Below are positions 35,206 through 43,066 of a DNA stretch of 64,000 bases, piece after piece. The first letter of the stretch is position 1, and the number at the start of each line of letters is the position of its first letter. A program made the translations under genes and the position numbers. This DNA is from G963677085 sp963677085. GTDB lineage: Bacteria; Planctomycetota; Planctomycetia; Pirellulales; Thermoguttaceae. The stretch covers positions 124,001 to 188,000 of the forward strand of contig CAXXFH010000003.1 in assembly GCA_963677085.2 (NCBI GenBank). The letters run 5' to 3'. The notes beneath the pieces were generated by a model. The model was not told where the DNA came from, searched no databases, and saw only the letters and a list, made by a program, of their open reading frames with translations.

Positions 35206-37953
35206 ATGAGAACTCTAATTGCGTTGACGCTCATTGTGGTAACTGCAAGTCTGGTTCAGGCAGAGGAGTTCACGTTCGAAAACGATCTTGTTCGTTTCGC
35301 CTTGGGAACCGATGGACTGAACAAGAGCCTCGTGGAAAAATCGAGCGGCAAGAACTGGATGGCCGACACGCCCTCGCGTTTTGCCTGGCTCAAGAAGGCC
35401 GACAAGACGTATTCCTCGACCGCCATCGCCCCCGCGGGTGAATTACTTCACATCGCATTTGGCGACTCCGGCATAACGGCCGACGTCAAAATCACTGCGC
35501 ACGCTCGCCACTTCGTCGTCGAACTCGTCGCGCTTTCTGGCGAAGTCGACGAATTGTGCCTGGCTCAACTCAACACGCGGATCACAGAGAACTACGGCGG
35601 CTGGATCAACGCCCGATACAATGACCAGTTCACCGTCTGCCTGATGGGACTCAACGACCGAATCAATACTGGAGGACTTCGGGCAATCGTCACCCGCGAG
35701 TTTGGCATTCAGGGAGCCAAAGTGGCCCTGATCGCCGCGCCCACGGCCGATTTCCTCGACATCGTCCAGCAGGTAGAGAAAGAACACCAGTTGCCCTCGC
35801 CGCAGATCGGCGGTTACTGGACCAAGCGGTCGCCCGACGTGCGTCGCGGCTACCTCTTCACCGACCTGACCGAAGCCAATGTCGACGAAACCATCCGCCA
35901 CGCCCAACTCGGCGAATTCGGCTACATCATGACCTACAGCGGAGTCTGGTCTACCTCGCTCGGATCGTATCCGATCAACCTCCGGAATTTTCCTGACGGC
36001 GAAGCAAGCCTCAAACGGACGATCGACAAGTGCCACGCCGCCGGGCTGAAGGTCGGCATGCACATGCTCACTAGCTTCGTCCATAAACACGATCCGCTGG
36101 TAAGACCTAAGCCCGACCCGCGTTTGCTGAAAGACGCCGAATCGGCACTCGCTGCCGACATAGACGCCACCACCAAGGAGATTGCGGCGGCCACACCACT
36201 GGACGGCTTTCCCGGCGAAGCGGCCTACTACGGTTCGGCCCAGCAGGGCTTCGATGTGGTGATTGAGGACGAAATCATTCACTATGGCAAAATTGCCCCT
36301 GGCGCCCCATCGCGGCTGGTCAACTGTACCCGAGGCTACGCGGGCACTACCGCTACATCGCACAAGGCGGGTGCAAAGATCCAGCATCTTGCCCAACGCT
36401 ACGGTTGCTATCTCGTCGACCTGCGAACCTCACTGAAGGACGAACTGGCCGACCGGATTGCCGGCGTGATCAACCGCTGCGGATTCGACATGATCTACTT
36501 CGATGGCGGCGAGTGCAACTCGGCTAATGGTCCCTACTGGTATTGGGTTAGCCAGCAGCAGATGGCGGTTTACGAACGCGTTCAGCGCGAACTGTTCGTA
36601 CAAGGCTCCGGCGGCACGCCCTGGACTTGGCATATCTTCGCCCGAGGTTGTTGCGACGACTTCGCCGCCGTAGCCCCGAAGCAGTATCTCGACTATCACA
36701 AAATCGCCGACTCTTGGCAGCATTACACGAAGAGTTTCATGCCGGCCGAACTCGGATGGTGGGGCTTTCTCGACGATACCCCCGACCACCCGGCCACCAG
36801 CCCCGACGAAGTCGAACTTTATGCCGTGCGGATGATGGCACTCGACTGCCCGGTTTCGCTGGAAACCAACCTCGCCAAACTCAAAAAGAACGGTCGGACC
36901 GACGAGTTACTGCAACTGCTGGGGCGTTACGAGCGGCTGCGTTTGGGTGAACGAGTTCCACGCGACGTGCGAGAAAAACTGCGTCAAGGCGAGTGGCATC
37001 TGACTCTCGTCGACGACAAACCTATTTTCCGGCCGGTTCGCTACGACGTGTACCGGCAATCCCTGCCAGGTGAACTGGCGGTGACCAATGCGTTTGCGGC
37101 CCAGCCGCTGAAGTTCCGCCTGCAAGCGGTGCCAACATTGGCTGCGGTCGGCAGTGCGGAGAACGTTGTTCTTCTGCGTTCGCCGGAAGGCCTCGAATTG
37201 AAACATCCCGAGCCGAAAACGCCCATGCCCGGCGCGCTGGCCGGCCGCGTTTTGTTCAATCGTCCTGAAGGAGAGCAAGCAAGCCTGCTGCTGGTTGGAC
37301 CGGAAACACAAATGGCCCGTGGCAAAATCGATCTGGTAAAACATCGCGCGCTGGCCGTAAAGCTGCGAGTCGATGGCCCGGCTCCTGCTGCGACAGCGCC
37401 GTGTGCAGTACTCAACGTGCAGTTGGAATCCGGCGGTGAAACCTATCGCGATTATTACATCGACCTGGACTTCACCGGCGAAAAAACGATCGTGCTTCCC
37501 GAGCCGACTTCCGAGCGGACGCTTCCCGAGTTCCGACCGTCGCCGGCCAACTACCGTTTTAAAATGGCCGGATACCATTTCAACTATGGACAAATCGTTG
37601 GGCTCAACTTCCGATGGATGCGGCTTTCTGGCCAAGAACCGGTCCGTTGCACGGTCTCGTTGGTCGAAACGCTGGCCGAATCGGAAACCAGCATCAAGAA
37701 TCCGGAAATCGCAATCGAGGCGTCTCGCTTCCCCCTGCCCATCGAACTGAAAACCGGTGACTACGCCGAATACTGGGGCAAGGGGGCGTTGCGCGTCTTC
37801 GACCGAAACGGCATATCACTTCAGACCGTCGACCCCACCAGCGAACCGCCGCTGTTGCCTACCGGCGACACCCACCTCCGCATCGACAGTGCAACGCCCG
37901 GCCCGGTCAAGCTCACCCTGATCACGCTCGGCGCGGCGTTGCCTTGCCCGTGA
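35206..37953 (+). CDS. Large secreted TIM-barrel-like protein, putative glycoside hydrolase
   Basis: The product is 915 residues with a signal peptide (1-19, ALTLIVVTASLVQA) and an AAGGTGAAGCG ribosome-binding region. An N-terminal beta domain (about 20-190) precedes a barrel-like region (about 195-560) with GYIMTYSGVW, CHAAGLKVGMHMLTSFVHKHDP and the candidate catalytic strand GFDMIYFDGGE (about 425-435). The pattern resembles alpha-galactosidase/GH36-GH31-like barrels, where such an aspartate is the nucleophile, but the family is not certain. A late beta-sandwich (about 700-915) looks like a carbohydrate-binding module. It is a single-gene unit flanked by repeats. Confidence 0.6.
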   Translation: MRTLIALTLIVVTASLVQAEEFTFENDLVRFALGTDGLNKSLVEKSSGKNWMADTPSRFAWLKKADKTYSSTAIAPAGELLHIAFGDSGITADVKITAHARHFVVELVALSGEVDELCLAQLNTRITENYGGWINARYNDQFTVCLMGLNDRINTGGLRAIVTREFGIQGAKVALIAAPTADFLDIVQQVEKEHQLPSPQIGGYWTKRSPDVRRGYLFTDLTEANVDETIRHAQLGEFGYIMTYSGVWSTSLGSYPINLRNFPDGEASLKRTIDKCHAAGLKVGMHMLTSFVHKHDPLVRPKPDPRLLKDAESALAADIDATTKEIAAATPLDGFPGEAAYYGSAQQGFDVVIEDEIIHYGKIAPGAPSRLVNCTRGYAGTTATSHKAGAKIQHLAQRYGCYLVDLRTSLKDELADRIAGVINRCGFDMIYFDGGECNSANGPYWYWVSQQQMAVYERVQRELFVQGSGGTPWTWHIFARGCCDDFAAVAPKQYLDYHKIADSWQHYTKSFMPAELGWWGFLDDTPDHPATSPDEVELYAVRMMALDCPVSLETNLAKLKKNGRTDELLQLLGRYERLRLGERVPRDVREKLRQGEWHLTLVDDKPIFRPVRYDVYRQSLPGELAVTNAFAAQPLKFRLQAVPTLAAVGSAENVVLLRSPEGLELKHPEPKTPMPGALAGRVLFNRPEGEQASLLLVGPETQMARGKIDLVKHRALAVKLRVDGPAPAATAPCAVLNVQLESGGETYRDYYIDLDFTGEKTIVLPEPTSERTLPEFRPSPANYRFKMAGYHFNYGQIVGLNFRWMRLSGQEPVRCTVSLVETLAESETSIKNPEIAIEASRFPLPIELKTGDYAEYWGKGALRVFDRNGISLQTVDPTSEPPLLPTGDTHLRIDSATPGPVKLTLITLGAALPCP

Positions 37954-38050
37954 CATTTCTTGATTCCTGGCTTGATTGTCGAACACTTCATTGCGTTTTG
38001 GCCCAGAAGACCGGGCTCCCGCTGGTCGCCCTCGTTCCACAAGCACTGCA
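37950..38050 (-). repeat. Intergenic repeat family A, copy A3 (inverted)
   Basis: Read on the minus strand it carries TTGTGGAAC, the CGACCAGCGGGAGCCCGG core, a GTTCGACAA arm with one mismatch, and AATCAAGAAATGTCA, an end it shares with A4. Its inner stem is GCCCGG/CTGGGC, one wobble pair. It touches the stop of the upstream gene. Confidence 0.75.
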
Positions 38051-38093
38051 AAACGCAGTCAATCTGCGGACGGGATCGCCAGCTACCCAATGC

Positions 38094-38195
38094 AGTACGA
38101 CCGCAACCGAATAGGGAGACACCGACTTGTGAACGGCCGCTCCCGTCGGTCGCTAACATGCGCGCACGGCGCGGGGACGTTGCCGTGTAAGACTC
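38094..38195 (+). repeat. Intergenic repeat family C, copy C2
   Basis: It shares GTACGACCGCAACCGA, AGGGAGACACCGACTTGTG and GGTCGCTAACA with C3 (63811). Internal pairs GGGAG/CTCCC, ACCGAC/GTCGGT and CACGGC/GCCGTG suggest a folded structure. It runs directly into B3. Confidence 0.7.
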
Positions 38196-38202
38196 TATTG
38201 CG

Positions 38203-38300
38203 GCCTGCATTGCCAAAGAGCGGAAGGCGACCAACGGGAGCCTGGCTTTCCAGGCGTTCGGCTTTCCGAAGCAATCATTATTAATGCAGGTATCAATAAT
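38203..38300 (+). repeat. Intergenic repeat family B, copy B3
   Basis: The outer arms CCTGCATT and AATGCAGG are perfectly complementary, and the inner stem GCCTGG-CTTT-CCAGGC is a perfect 6 bp. The core AAGGCGACCAACGGGAGCC is shared with family A, and it ends ATCAATAA. Confidence 0.75.
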
Positions 38301-38323
38301 TCCGGCTCCATAGCGTAACGACG

Positions 38324-38451
38324 ATTCCCCGTGTCTGGTCATGCGTCCAAGAAATCAGACGAAAACAGACAACGGGGAACGGCTCGCTCCATCTCGTCTA
38401 TCAACGGGCAGGCTTACGATATTGCCTCCCCGATAGCTTACCCCCCCCCCC
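38324..38451. promoter_or_regulatory. Hairpin and C11 tract upstream of the first ECF sigma gene
   Basis: TTCCCCGTGTCTG (38324-38336) pairs with CAGACAACGGGGAA (38365-38378) with one bulged A. A homopolymer of 11 Cs lies at 38441-38451, about 230 bp before the sigma start. Both fall in the only region that can hold the promoter of module 1. A regulatory role is inferred. Confidence 0.4.
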
Positions 38452-38679
38452 GTGAGTCGGCCTAGCTCACCCTCACGGAGAGCACAGGAAGGGTGGTCGC
38501 TGTTGTGCCGGCTGCTTTTTTGCCGATTTTTGCGGCTTTCGTGTCCAATCTGGTGCCCATAGTTGGAAGAGGGAATGGTTGGGTGTTTCGGTCGGTGTCC
38601 TCGACGGTCCCCGCCACGATCGCAAACCTCCGTTTGTTGTACTGGCAAGCGAAGAAAATCTTCCCAGGGCATTGCCGAC

Positions 38680-39207
38680 GTGAGCAATCATTCGGAATTT
38701 CTCGATCTCTTCCTGAAGCATCAGGCCGACATCAATGCTTTCGTCACCTCGTTGGTGCGAGAGCGACCAGCGGCCGACGATGTCTGCCAGGATGTCGCGC
38801 TCACGTTGTGGGAGAAGTTCGACCAGTACGACCGTCAACGTTCCTTTGGCGCTTGGGCGCGGGGAATTGCCGCCAAGAAGGTCATGCAATACTGGCATAA
38901 GGTCAGTCGCACACCGATTCCGTTTTCCGAGGAGGCCATGCAGGCAATCGCCGACGCCTTCGAGCGCAAGCCGGCGCCCGATTCGCCGATGCTCGATGCC
39001 TTGGAAGCCTGTCTGAAACCGCTTCCTCCGAAATCCCAGACGATGCTTCGGTTGCGCTACGGCGAATCGTTTTCGGTAGCCCAGATTGCCGAACATCTAA
39101 GTCGTACGCCGGCCGCCATCCACAAGGCGCTCTCCCGACTGCGCACTCGAATTCAAGAGTGTATTCAAACGCGTCTGGCCGTTGTCGCGGAGGAACCGAG
39201 GCAATGA
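38680..39207 (+). CDS. ECF sigma factor, module 1
   Basis: The GTG at 38680 gives 175 residues and the normal ECF N-terminus VSNHSEFLDLFLKHQADI; longer readings add arginine/cysteine-rich non-coding sequence. Region 2 shows ADDVCQDVALTLWEKFDQYD and FGAWARGIAAKKVMQY. Region 4 shows LPPKSQTMLRLRYGESFSVAQIA with an HTH TPAAIHKALSRLRTRI. It should direct RNA polymerase to the module's promoters. Its stop overlaps the next start (ATGA), the classic sigma/anti-sigma arrangement. The FecR-like product is the likely membrane regulator. Confidence 0.9.
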   Translation: MSNHSEFLDLFLKHQADINAFVTSLVRERPAADDVCQDVALTLWEKFDQYDRQRSFGAWARGIAAKKVMQYWHKVSRTPIPFSEEAMQAIADAFERKPAPDSPMLDALEACLKPLPPKSQTMLRLRYGESFSVAQIAEHLSRTPAAIHKALSRLRTRIQECIQTRLAVVAEEPRQ

Positions 39208-40712
39208 GCACGCGCGACGAACAAATCCGGTTCGGAAGGGAATTGATCGAAGACTACTTCGACGGCACGTTGGAGACCGTCAAGCTGACGCAACTCGACC
39301 GTCTCTTGTGCGAGGTGCCGGAGGTTTCCGATGCGTATGTTCAGGCAGCCCGGCTTGATGGTGCCTTAGCGGAAGTCCTCGTTCGCCGGAACAAAATCGA
39401 AACGGCGAAGGATACGCTTCGCGGAGTGAAGTTATGGCTTGACGGCACCTGGGCGGAAGAGAATGTTGACAACGACAAACTCTTGCCCAACGCTGACATT
39501 CGGCCGACTGCCCCAGACGCGACACGCCGTTGGCAGCCTCCAGGGCGACTAGCACGACTAAGCCGTTACCTGCGACGTCCGGCCCCGTTGTCGATCCTCA
39601 TCGCCCTGTTGTTGACACCACTATTGTTTCTGATTCCTGCAGGACTGATTTCCTTAGAGGGCCTTCTGCCGCCGGCTGCACCAGAGGCTCCTGGTATCGT
39701 ACGATCCGGTGAGGCCATCGCGAGGCTGACCGGGGCTGTCGACTGCCAATGGGCCGATTCGCGAAACGCACATCCCGTCGGTTGGCAATTCCGTGCTGGT
39801 GAAACCGTGGAACTTAGACAGGGGCTCGTTCAGGTTCAATTCCAACTCGGCACCCGAGTAACTCTTGAAGGTCCCTGTCGATTTCGCATCGTCAAACCCA
39901 GTTTGGGACGAATGGAAGCCGGAAGAATGGTCGCCCTCGTTCCACCGGCCGACCACGGCTTCACTCTAGAGACTCCGCAGGCAACGGTAGTCGATCTGGG
40001 CACGGAATTTGGTGTCGAGGTAAGCAGCGACGAGAAAACCGAGGTGCAGGTTTTTTGCGGCATGGTGGAAGTTGCCGTGGGTTCCCAGCGACACGTCCTC
40101 ATGGCGGGGCATGGCCTGCGAGTGGGAAAGGACCGCGTGGAAACGATTGATGCGAAGGACGATCGGTTGGCGGCCGGCAGCAAATTTCCTCGGGTCGATC
40201 TTGGCCACGGCTACCGCATCGAAGGCGCCGTGCGGACTTGGCCCGCCCGTTTGCCGCCGCTGATCAATTCACGCCGGCCGAAAAACGCAGGTCTCATTTG
40301 GATGTTTCCCGAACGACGTGGCGTGATGTTGGACTCGCCGATTCGCGCGGAACTTCTCGCGCCTGGATCGATTGCCGAAGACAACCTACTGAAGCCGGAC
40401 GTGCTGGAGCCGGGACAAAAAGTCGACAGTTTCCTGTTGTACTCGGCTCCACGCAAAGATAGTCCCGACGTCGAGTTCTCCGGGACCATCACGTTCGATC
40501 GTCCCGTGGTCGCCGTGATTTGCGGCACTAAAACCCTCGCCAATAGCCACCGCATTTTCAAATTGCCGCGTGTCAAATATGAAGGCGACGGCCATATTGA
40601 ACTGTTGGAACGCGACCAGATTATCCTGGACGAAGACCGCCGTACGCTGCATGTGCGATTGCGGGTAGATACGTTCATGGACTTCGTTCGGGTGCTGATT
40701 GCTTCGGAATAA
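39204..40712 (+). CDS. Membrane FecR-like protein, putative anti-sigma regulator, module 1
   Basis: The product is 502 residues. The cytoplasmic N-terminus (about 1-120) carries the short zinc-less anti-sigma-like stretch ELIEDYFDGTLETVKLTQLDRLL. One membrane helix (about 133-155, LSILIALLLTPLLFLIPAG) leads to a periplasmic FecR domain (about 180-310: FQLGTRVTLEGPCRF, LETPQATVVDLGTEFGVEV). The remaining 190 residues are beta-rich with no recognised family. FecR proteins transmit surface signals to partner sigma factors. The ATGA overlap with the sigma gene supports this pairing. Confidence 0.85.
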   Translation: MSTRDEQIRFGRELIEDYFDGTLETVKLTQLDRLLCEVPEVSDAYVQAARLDGALAEVLVRRNKIETAKDTLRGVKLWLDGTWAEENVDNDKLLPNADIRPTAPDATRRWQPPGRLARLSRYLRRPAPLSILIALLLTPLLFLIPAGLISLEGLLPPAAPEAPGIVRSGEAIARLTGAVDCQWADSRNAHPVGWQFRAGETVELRQGLVQVQFQLGTRVTLEGPCRFRIVKPSLGRMEAGRMVALVPPADHGFTLETPQATVVDLGTEFGVEVSSDEKTEVQVFCGMVEVAVGSQRHVLMAGHGLRVGKDRVETIDAKDDRLAAGSKFPRVDLGHGYRIEGAVRTWPARLPPLINSRRPKNAGLIWMFPERRGVMLDSPIRAELLAPGSIAEDNLLKPDVLEPGQKVDSFLLYSAPRKDSPDVEFSGTITFDRPVVAVICGTKTLANSHRIFKLPRVKYEGDGHIELLERDQIILDEDRRTLHVRLRVDTFMDFVRVLIASE

Positions 40713-40759
40713 CACAATTGCTTATCCATTGGAAATCCTAATCGCAAGGGAGATTCGAA

Positions 40760-41659
40760 ATGACATTTACACGCGGTTTCTCATTCGCCATCGCACTGCT
40801 AATACTCACGGCCGCCGCCGTTCCCGCGGCCGCGGAAACCATTGCCTACTGGCGGTTCGACAATGACGGTGCCTCGGCCGGCGCCACTCTTACCGATCCG
40901 ACGAAGGCGTTGGATGAGACAGCTAACGATAACGACGGCACGGGCGTCGATGGTCCGACCTATTCGAGCAACGTCTTTGGGGCAACGATCCCCACCACCG
41001 GAGCGCCGAACGCCCTATCGCTAGATTTCGAGCGAGATAACAAACAGTATGTGGAGGTCGCCCACGACGCGAGTTTGAGCTTCGGCAATTCCAGTTTCAC
41101 AATCGAAGCGTGGGTGAAGAAGGAGACCGTGGGTGCACGCGATTACGCCGGCCGAAATTTCGTGGTGATGAAGAAAAACCCTGCCGCCGACACGCAAATG
41201 GAATACTCGTTGGTAGCGGGCATCGGAGATTATGCTGCGGACTTTGGAAAAACTACCGACTTGTCGGGGCACGAGATCGGCCTGATGCTGGGCAAAGGCA
41301 CCGGCTTCGCTGTAATCGCCAGCAATCTTCAGATCAGCGACAACGACTGGCATTTCCTTAGCGCTGCTTTCGACGCCGACACCAATTCGGTGCGGTTCAC
41401 GCTCGATTCGCAACTCGAAACGATTAGCGATATGACGTTTGAACCTGCGGCCAATAGCCAGCGTCTGGTGATCGGTGCCCACCAGACGGCCGTCGGTGCG
41501 ATCGAAGGTTTCGACGGCCAGATCGATGAATTGCGGATCAGTAGCGGCGTTGTCGCCACCGACGATCTGCTTAACCCGGTTCCGGAGCCTGGCGCGGTTG
41601 CATTATTGTTGGCGGCAATCCCTTGTGGAATTATTGCGTATTGGCGGCGACGACGTTGA
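40760..41659 (+). CDS. LamG-domain PEP-CTERM exported protein, module 1
   Basis: The product is 299 residues with a signal peptide (about 1-24, FAIALLILTAAAVPAAA). It has one LamG/concanavalin-like domain (about 28-265: YWRFDNDG at the start, SFTIEAWVKKE, and GFDGQIDELRISSG near the end). The C-terminus is a PEP-CTERM signal: VPEP, hydrophobic helix, YWRRRR. GGGAG precedes the ATG. LamG domains bind glycans or proteins. It is 47 bp after the FecR gene and 9 bp before an inserted IS. Confidence 0.9.
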   Translation: MTFTRGFSFAIALLILTAAAVPAAAETIAYWRFDNDGASAGATLTDPTKALDETANDNDGTGVDGPTYSSNVFGATIPTTGAPNALSLDFERDNKQYVEVAHDASLSFGNSSFTIEAWVKKETVGARDYAGRNFVVMKKNPAADTQMEYSLVAGIGDYAADFGKTTDLSGHEIGLMLGKGTGFAVIASNLQISDNDWHFLSAAFDADTNSVRFTLDSQLETISDMTFEPAANSQRLVIGAHQTAVGAIEGFDGQIDELRISSGVVATDDLLNPVPEPGAVALLLAAIPCGIIAYWRRRR

Positions 41660-41688
41660 TAGCGAAGTGCTAAGAACTCGTAACGAAA

Positions 41689-42639
41689 TTACTTCCGGAA
41701 ATCTGGGCGTGGCTTGATCGAGTAGTTCCAATCGGGGCAAGTTGTATGTCGGTGTAGGCTTAGCGCTTTCATCTCTCGGTCCTTTACTTTGAGTTTCTTC
41801 GGATACTGACGATGATCGAATTCTGCGGTAACACGGAGGCCACCGTCGTTCGTTGTCCCGCGGATCGCGCCGAGCATCAGGTTAAGGCTTCTGAGCGGTT
41901 GCCCTGCCCAGTTGTTGGAAATGGGGCCGAAGAGCCGATGTTCAATATCGTTCCATTTGGAAGCTCCGCGAGGGTAATGACAAACCGTTATCGTGAGGCC
42001 CTCTTCGTCGGCCCATCGTTGCAGTTCCCGTTTCCAGAGTCGCGGACGATGCCCGTTGCTTCCTCCACTGTCGGCCGTGATCAACAGTTCGGTTGCGTCG
42101 GGGTACTGTTTTCGTCCCGATCGCTTCCACCAGCTTCGAATGGAACGCACGGCGAATTGCGACGTGTCGGCCGACGTCCCAACGCAGACGTGTCCTTGCT
42201 TGCGAGTCAGGTCGTAAATGCCGTACGGAATTGCTCGGCATTCGGCATCGCCCGGAAAGTCGTACATGGAGACTTCGTCCGGCAGCCGCCGCCACAGTCT
42301 TCCTTCGTTCTTGAAATTGCCGATCAATTCGGTGTTTTTGGTGTCGACACTGATTGCCGCCAAGCCTTCTCTCGAGAAGCGCCGCTTCTGCCGTTGGATA
42401 TATCGAAACTGCTTGTCACGATCGGGGTGCGGAGGCCCCGACAGTCGTTTCACGTTGGCACGAAGCGAATAGCCGAGTTTTCGCAACAACCGGCCGATCG
42501 TCGTATGCGAGAGGGTTTTCACCCGGGTTGCCAGCGAGCGCAAACTACAACGCACGTATTTCCGTCTTCCCGTTGGGTCGCCACCGACATGCTCGCGGAC
42601 CAATGCTTTCAGGCGGTCTTCGATGCCAGGAACTTTTTT
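41689..42639 (-). CDS. ISAzo13-like transposase, catalytic part (frame -1)
   Basis: About 316 residues are read after the frameshift site, starting KVPGIEDRLKALVREHVGGD. The DDE residues lie in ISVDTKNTELIGNF (first Asp), LITADSGGSNG (second Asp) and WNDIEHRLF (Glu), the pattern of the Rhodopirellula-type DDE transposase family. An ATG at 42690 in this frame exists, but the residues before the shift site are arginine-rich out-of-frame sequence, so independent initiation is unlikely. With the upstream frame the full protein would be about 400 residues. Confidence 0.85.
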   Translation of the reverse strand, partial: KKVPGIEDRLKALVREHVGGDPTGRRKYVRCSLRSLATRVKTLSHTTIGRLLRKLGYSLRANVKRLSGPPHPDRDKQFRYIQRQKRRFSREGLAAISVDTKNTELIGNFKNEGRLWRRLPDEVSMYDFPGDAECRAIPYGIYDLTRKQGHVCVGTSADTSQFAVRSIRSWWKRSGRKQYPDATELLITADSGGSNGHRPRLWKRELQRWADEEGLTITVCHYPRGASKWNDIEHRLFGPISNNWAGQPLRSLNLMLGAIRGTTNDGGLRVTAEFDHRQYPKKLKVKDREMKALSLHRHTTCPDWNYSIKPRPDFRK

Positions 42640-42887
42640 TCGACAGGAGGCCGCCCCGCGCCTTCGCGACGGATGCGGTCCCTCGGACAATCCTCCAAAC
42701 CATCATCCAGTTCGTCACGACCTCGCTTGATCGTCTTGGGATCCAAGCCGGTGACCTGCGCGATCTCGGTATCGCCACCCCATCCCGCCGCCTTGGACAA
42801 TAGCCCAGCGACCCATCGTCGCTGCTGCTCGTTCAACCGCGTAAACACCAAACGCGCCTGCTCTTCCCAACGATCCACATCCTGCAT
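42609..42887 (-). CDS. ISAzo13-like transposase, N-terminal part (frame 0)
   Basis: This 92-residue reading starts MQDVDRWEEQARLVFTRLNE and contains the DNA-binding helix-turn-helix region of the transposase (GGDTEIAQVTGLDPKTIKRG). It runs through GRPPVEKK at the shift site and stops nine residues later unless a -1 frameshift joins it to the catalytic part. GAGG lies upstream of the ATG. Confidence 0.8.
   Translation of the reverse strand: MQDVDRWEEQARLVFTRLNEQQRRWVAGLLSKAAGWGGDTEIAQVTGLDPKTIKRGRDELDDGLEDCPRDRIRREGAGRPPVEKKFLASKTA
42633..42639 (-). promoter_or_regulatory. Slippery heptamer A-AAA-AAG for -1 frameshifting
   Basis: On the minus strand the zero-frame codons are GAA AAA AAG. The heptamer A_AAA_AAG is the best-known bacterial -1 slippery site, and slipping there joins the two transposase readings exactly where homology changes frame. 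A true inactivating mutation in the A-run is the alternative. Confidence 0.7.
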
Positions 42888-43066
42888 AACTTGTCCTCCA
42901 CCTCAATCCATTGAAAAACGAAGGATCCCTTATACCGCAAAACCGGATTTCAGGAAATAAAACTCTTACGAGTTCTTAGCTTTGTTCGAAATCGCAGGCT
43001 GAGGACCGTGCTCTAACGAAGTGGGCACGGCAACCATGTCGTTGTGTTTGCCAGCGAGGAAGCCGA

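Larger units (their letters stand above)
41669..42980 (-). mobile_element. Insertion sequence, ISAzo13-like, about 1.31 kb
   Basis: The ends are imperfect inverted repeats of about 40 bp. Both begin GCTAAGAACTCGTAA at the outside (41669 rightward, and 42980 leftward on the minus strand) and share TTCC-GAAATC-GG further in. The transposase reads on the minus strand in two frames. Flanking bases do not settle a target duplication: a TA or GC at the edge is part of the symmetric ends. The IS separates the LamG gene from the DUF1559 gene of the same module. Confidence 0.85.

Noticed and set aside
41812..42960. Plus-strand open frame (382 codons) across the IS
   Set aside because: It is antisense to the DDE transposase and begins and ends within IS sequence; no recognisable domain.
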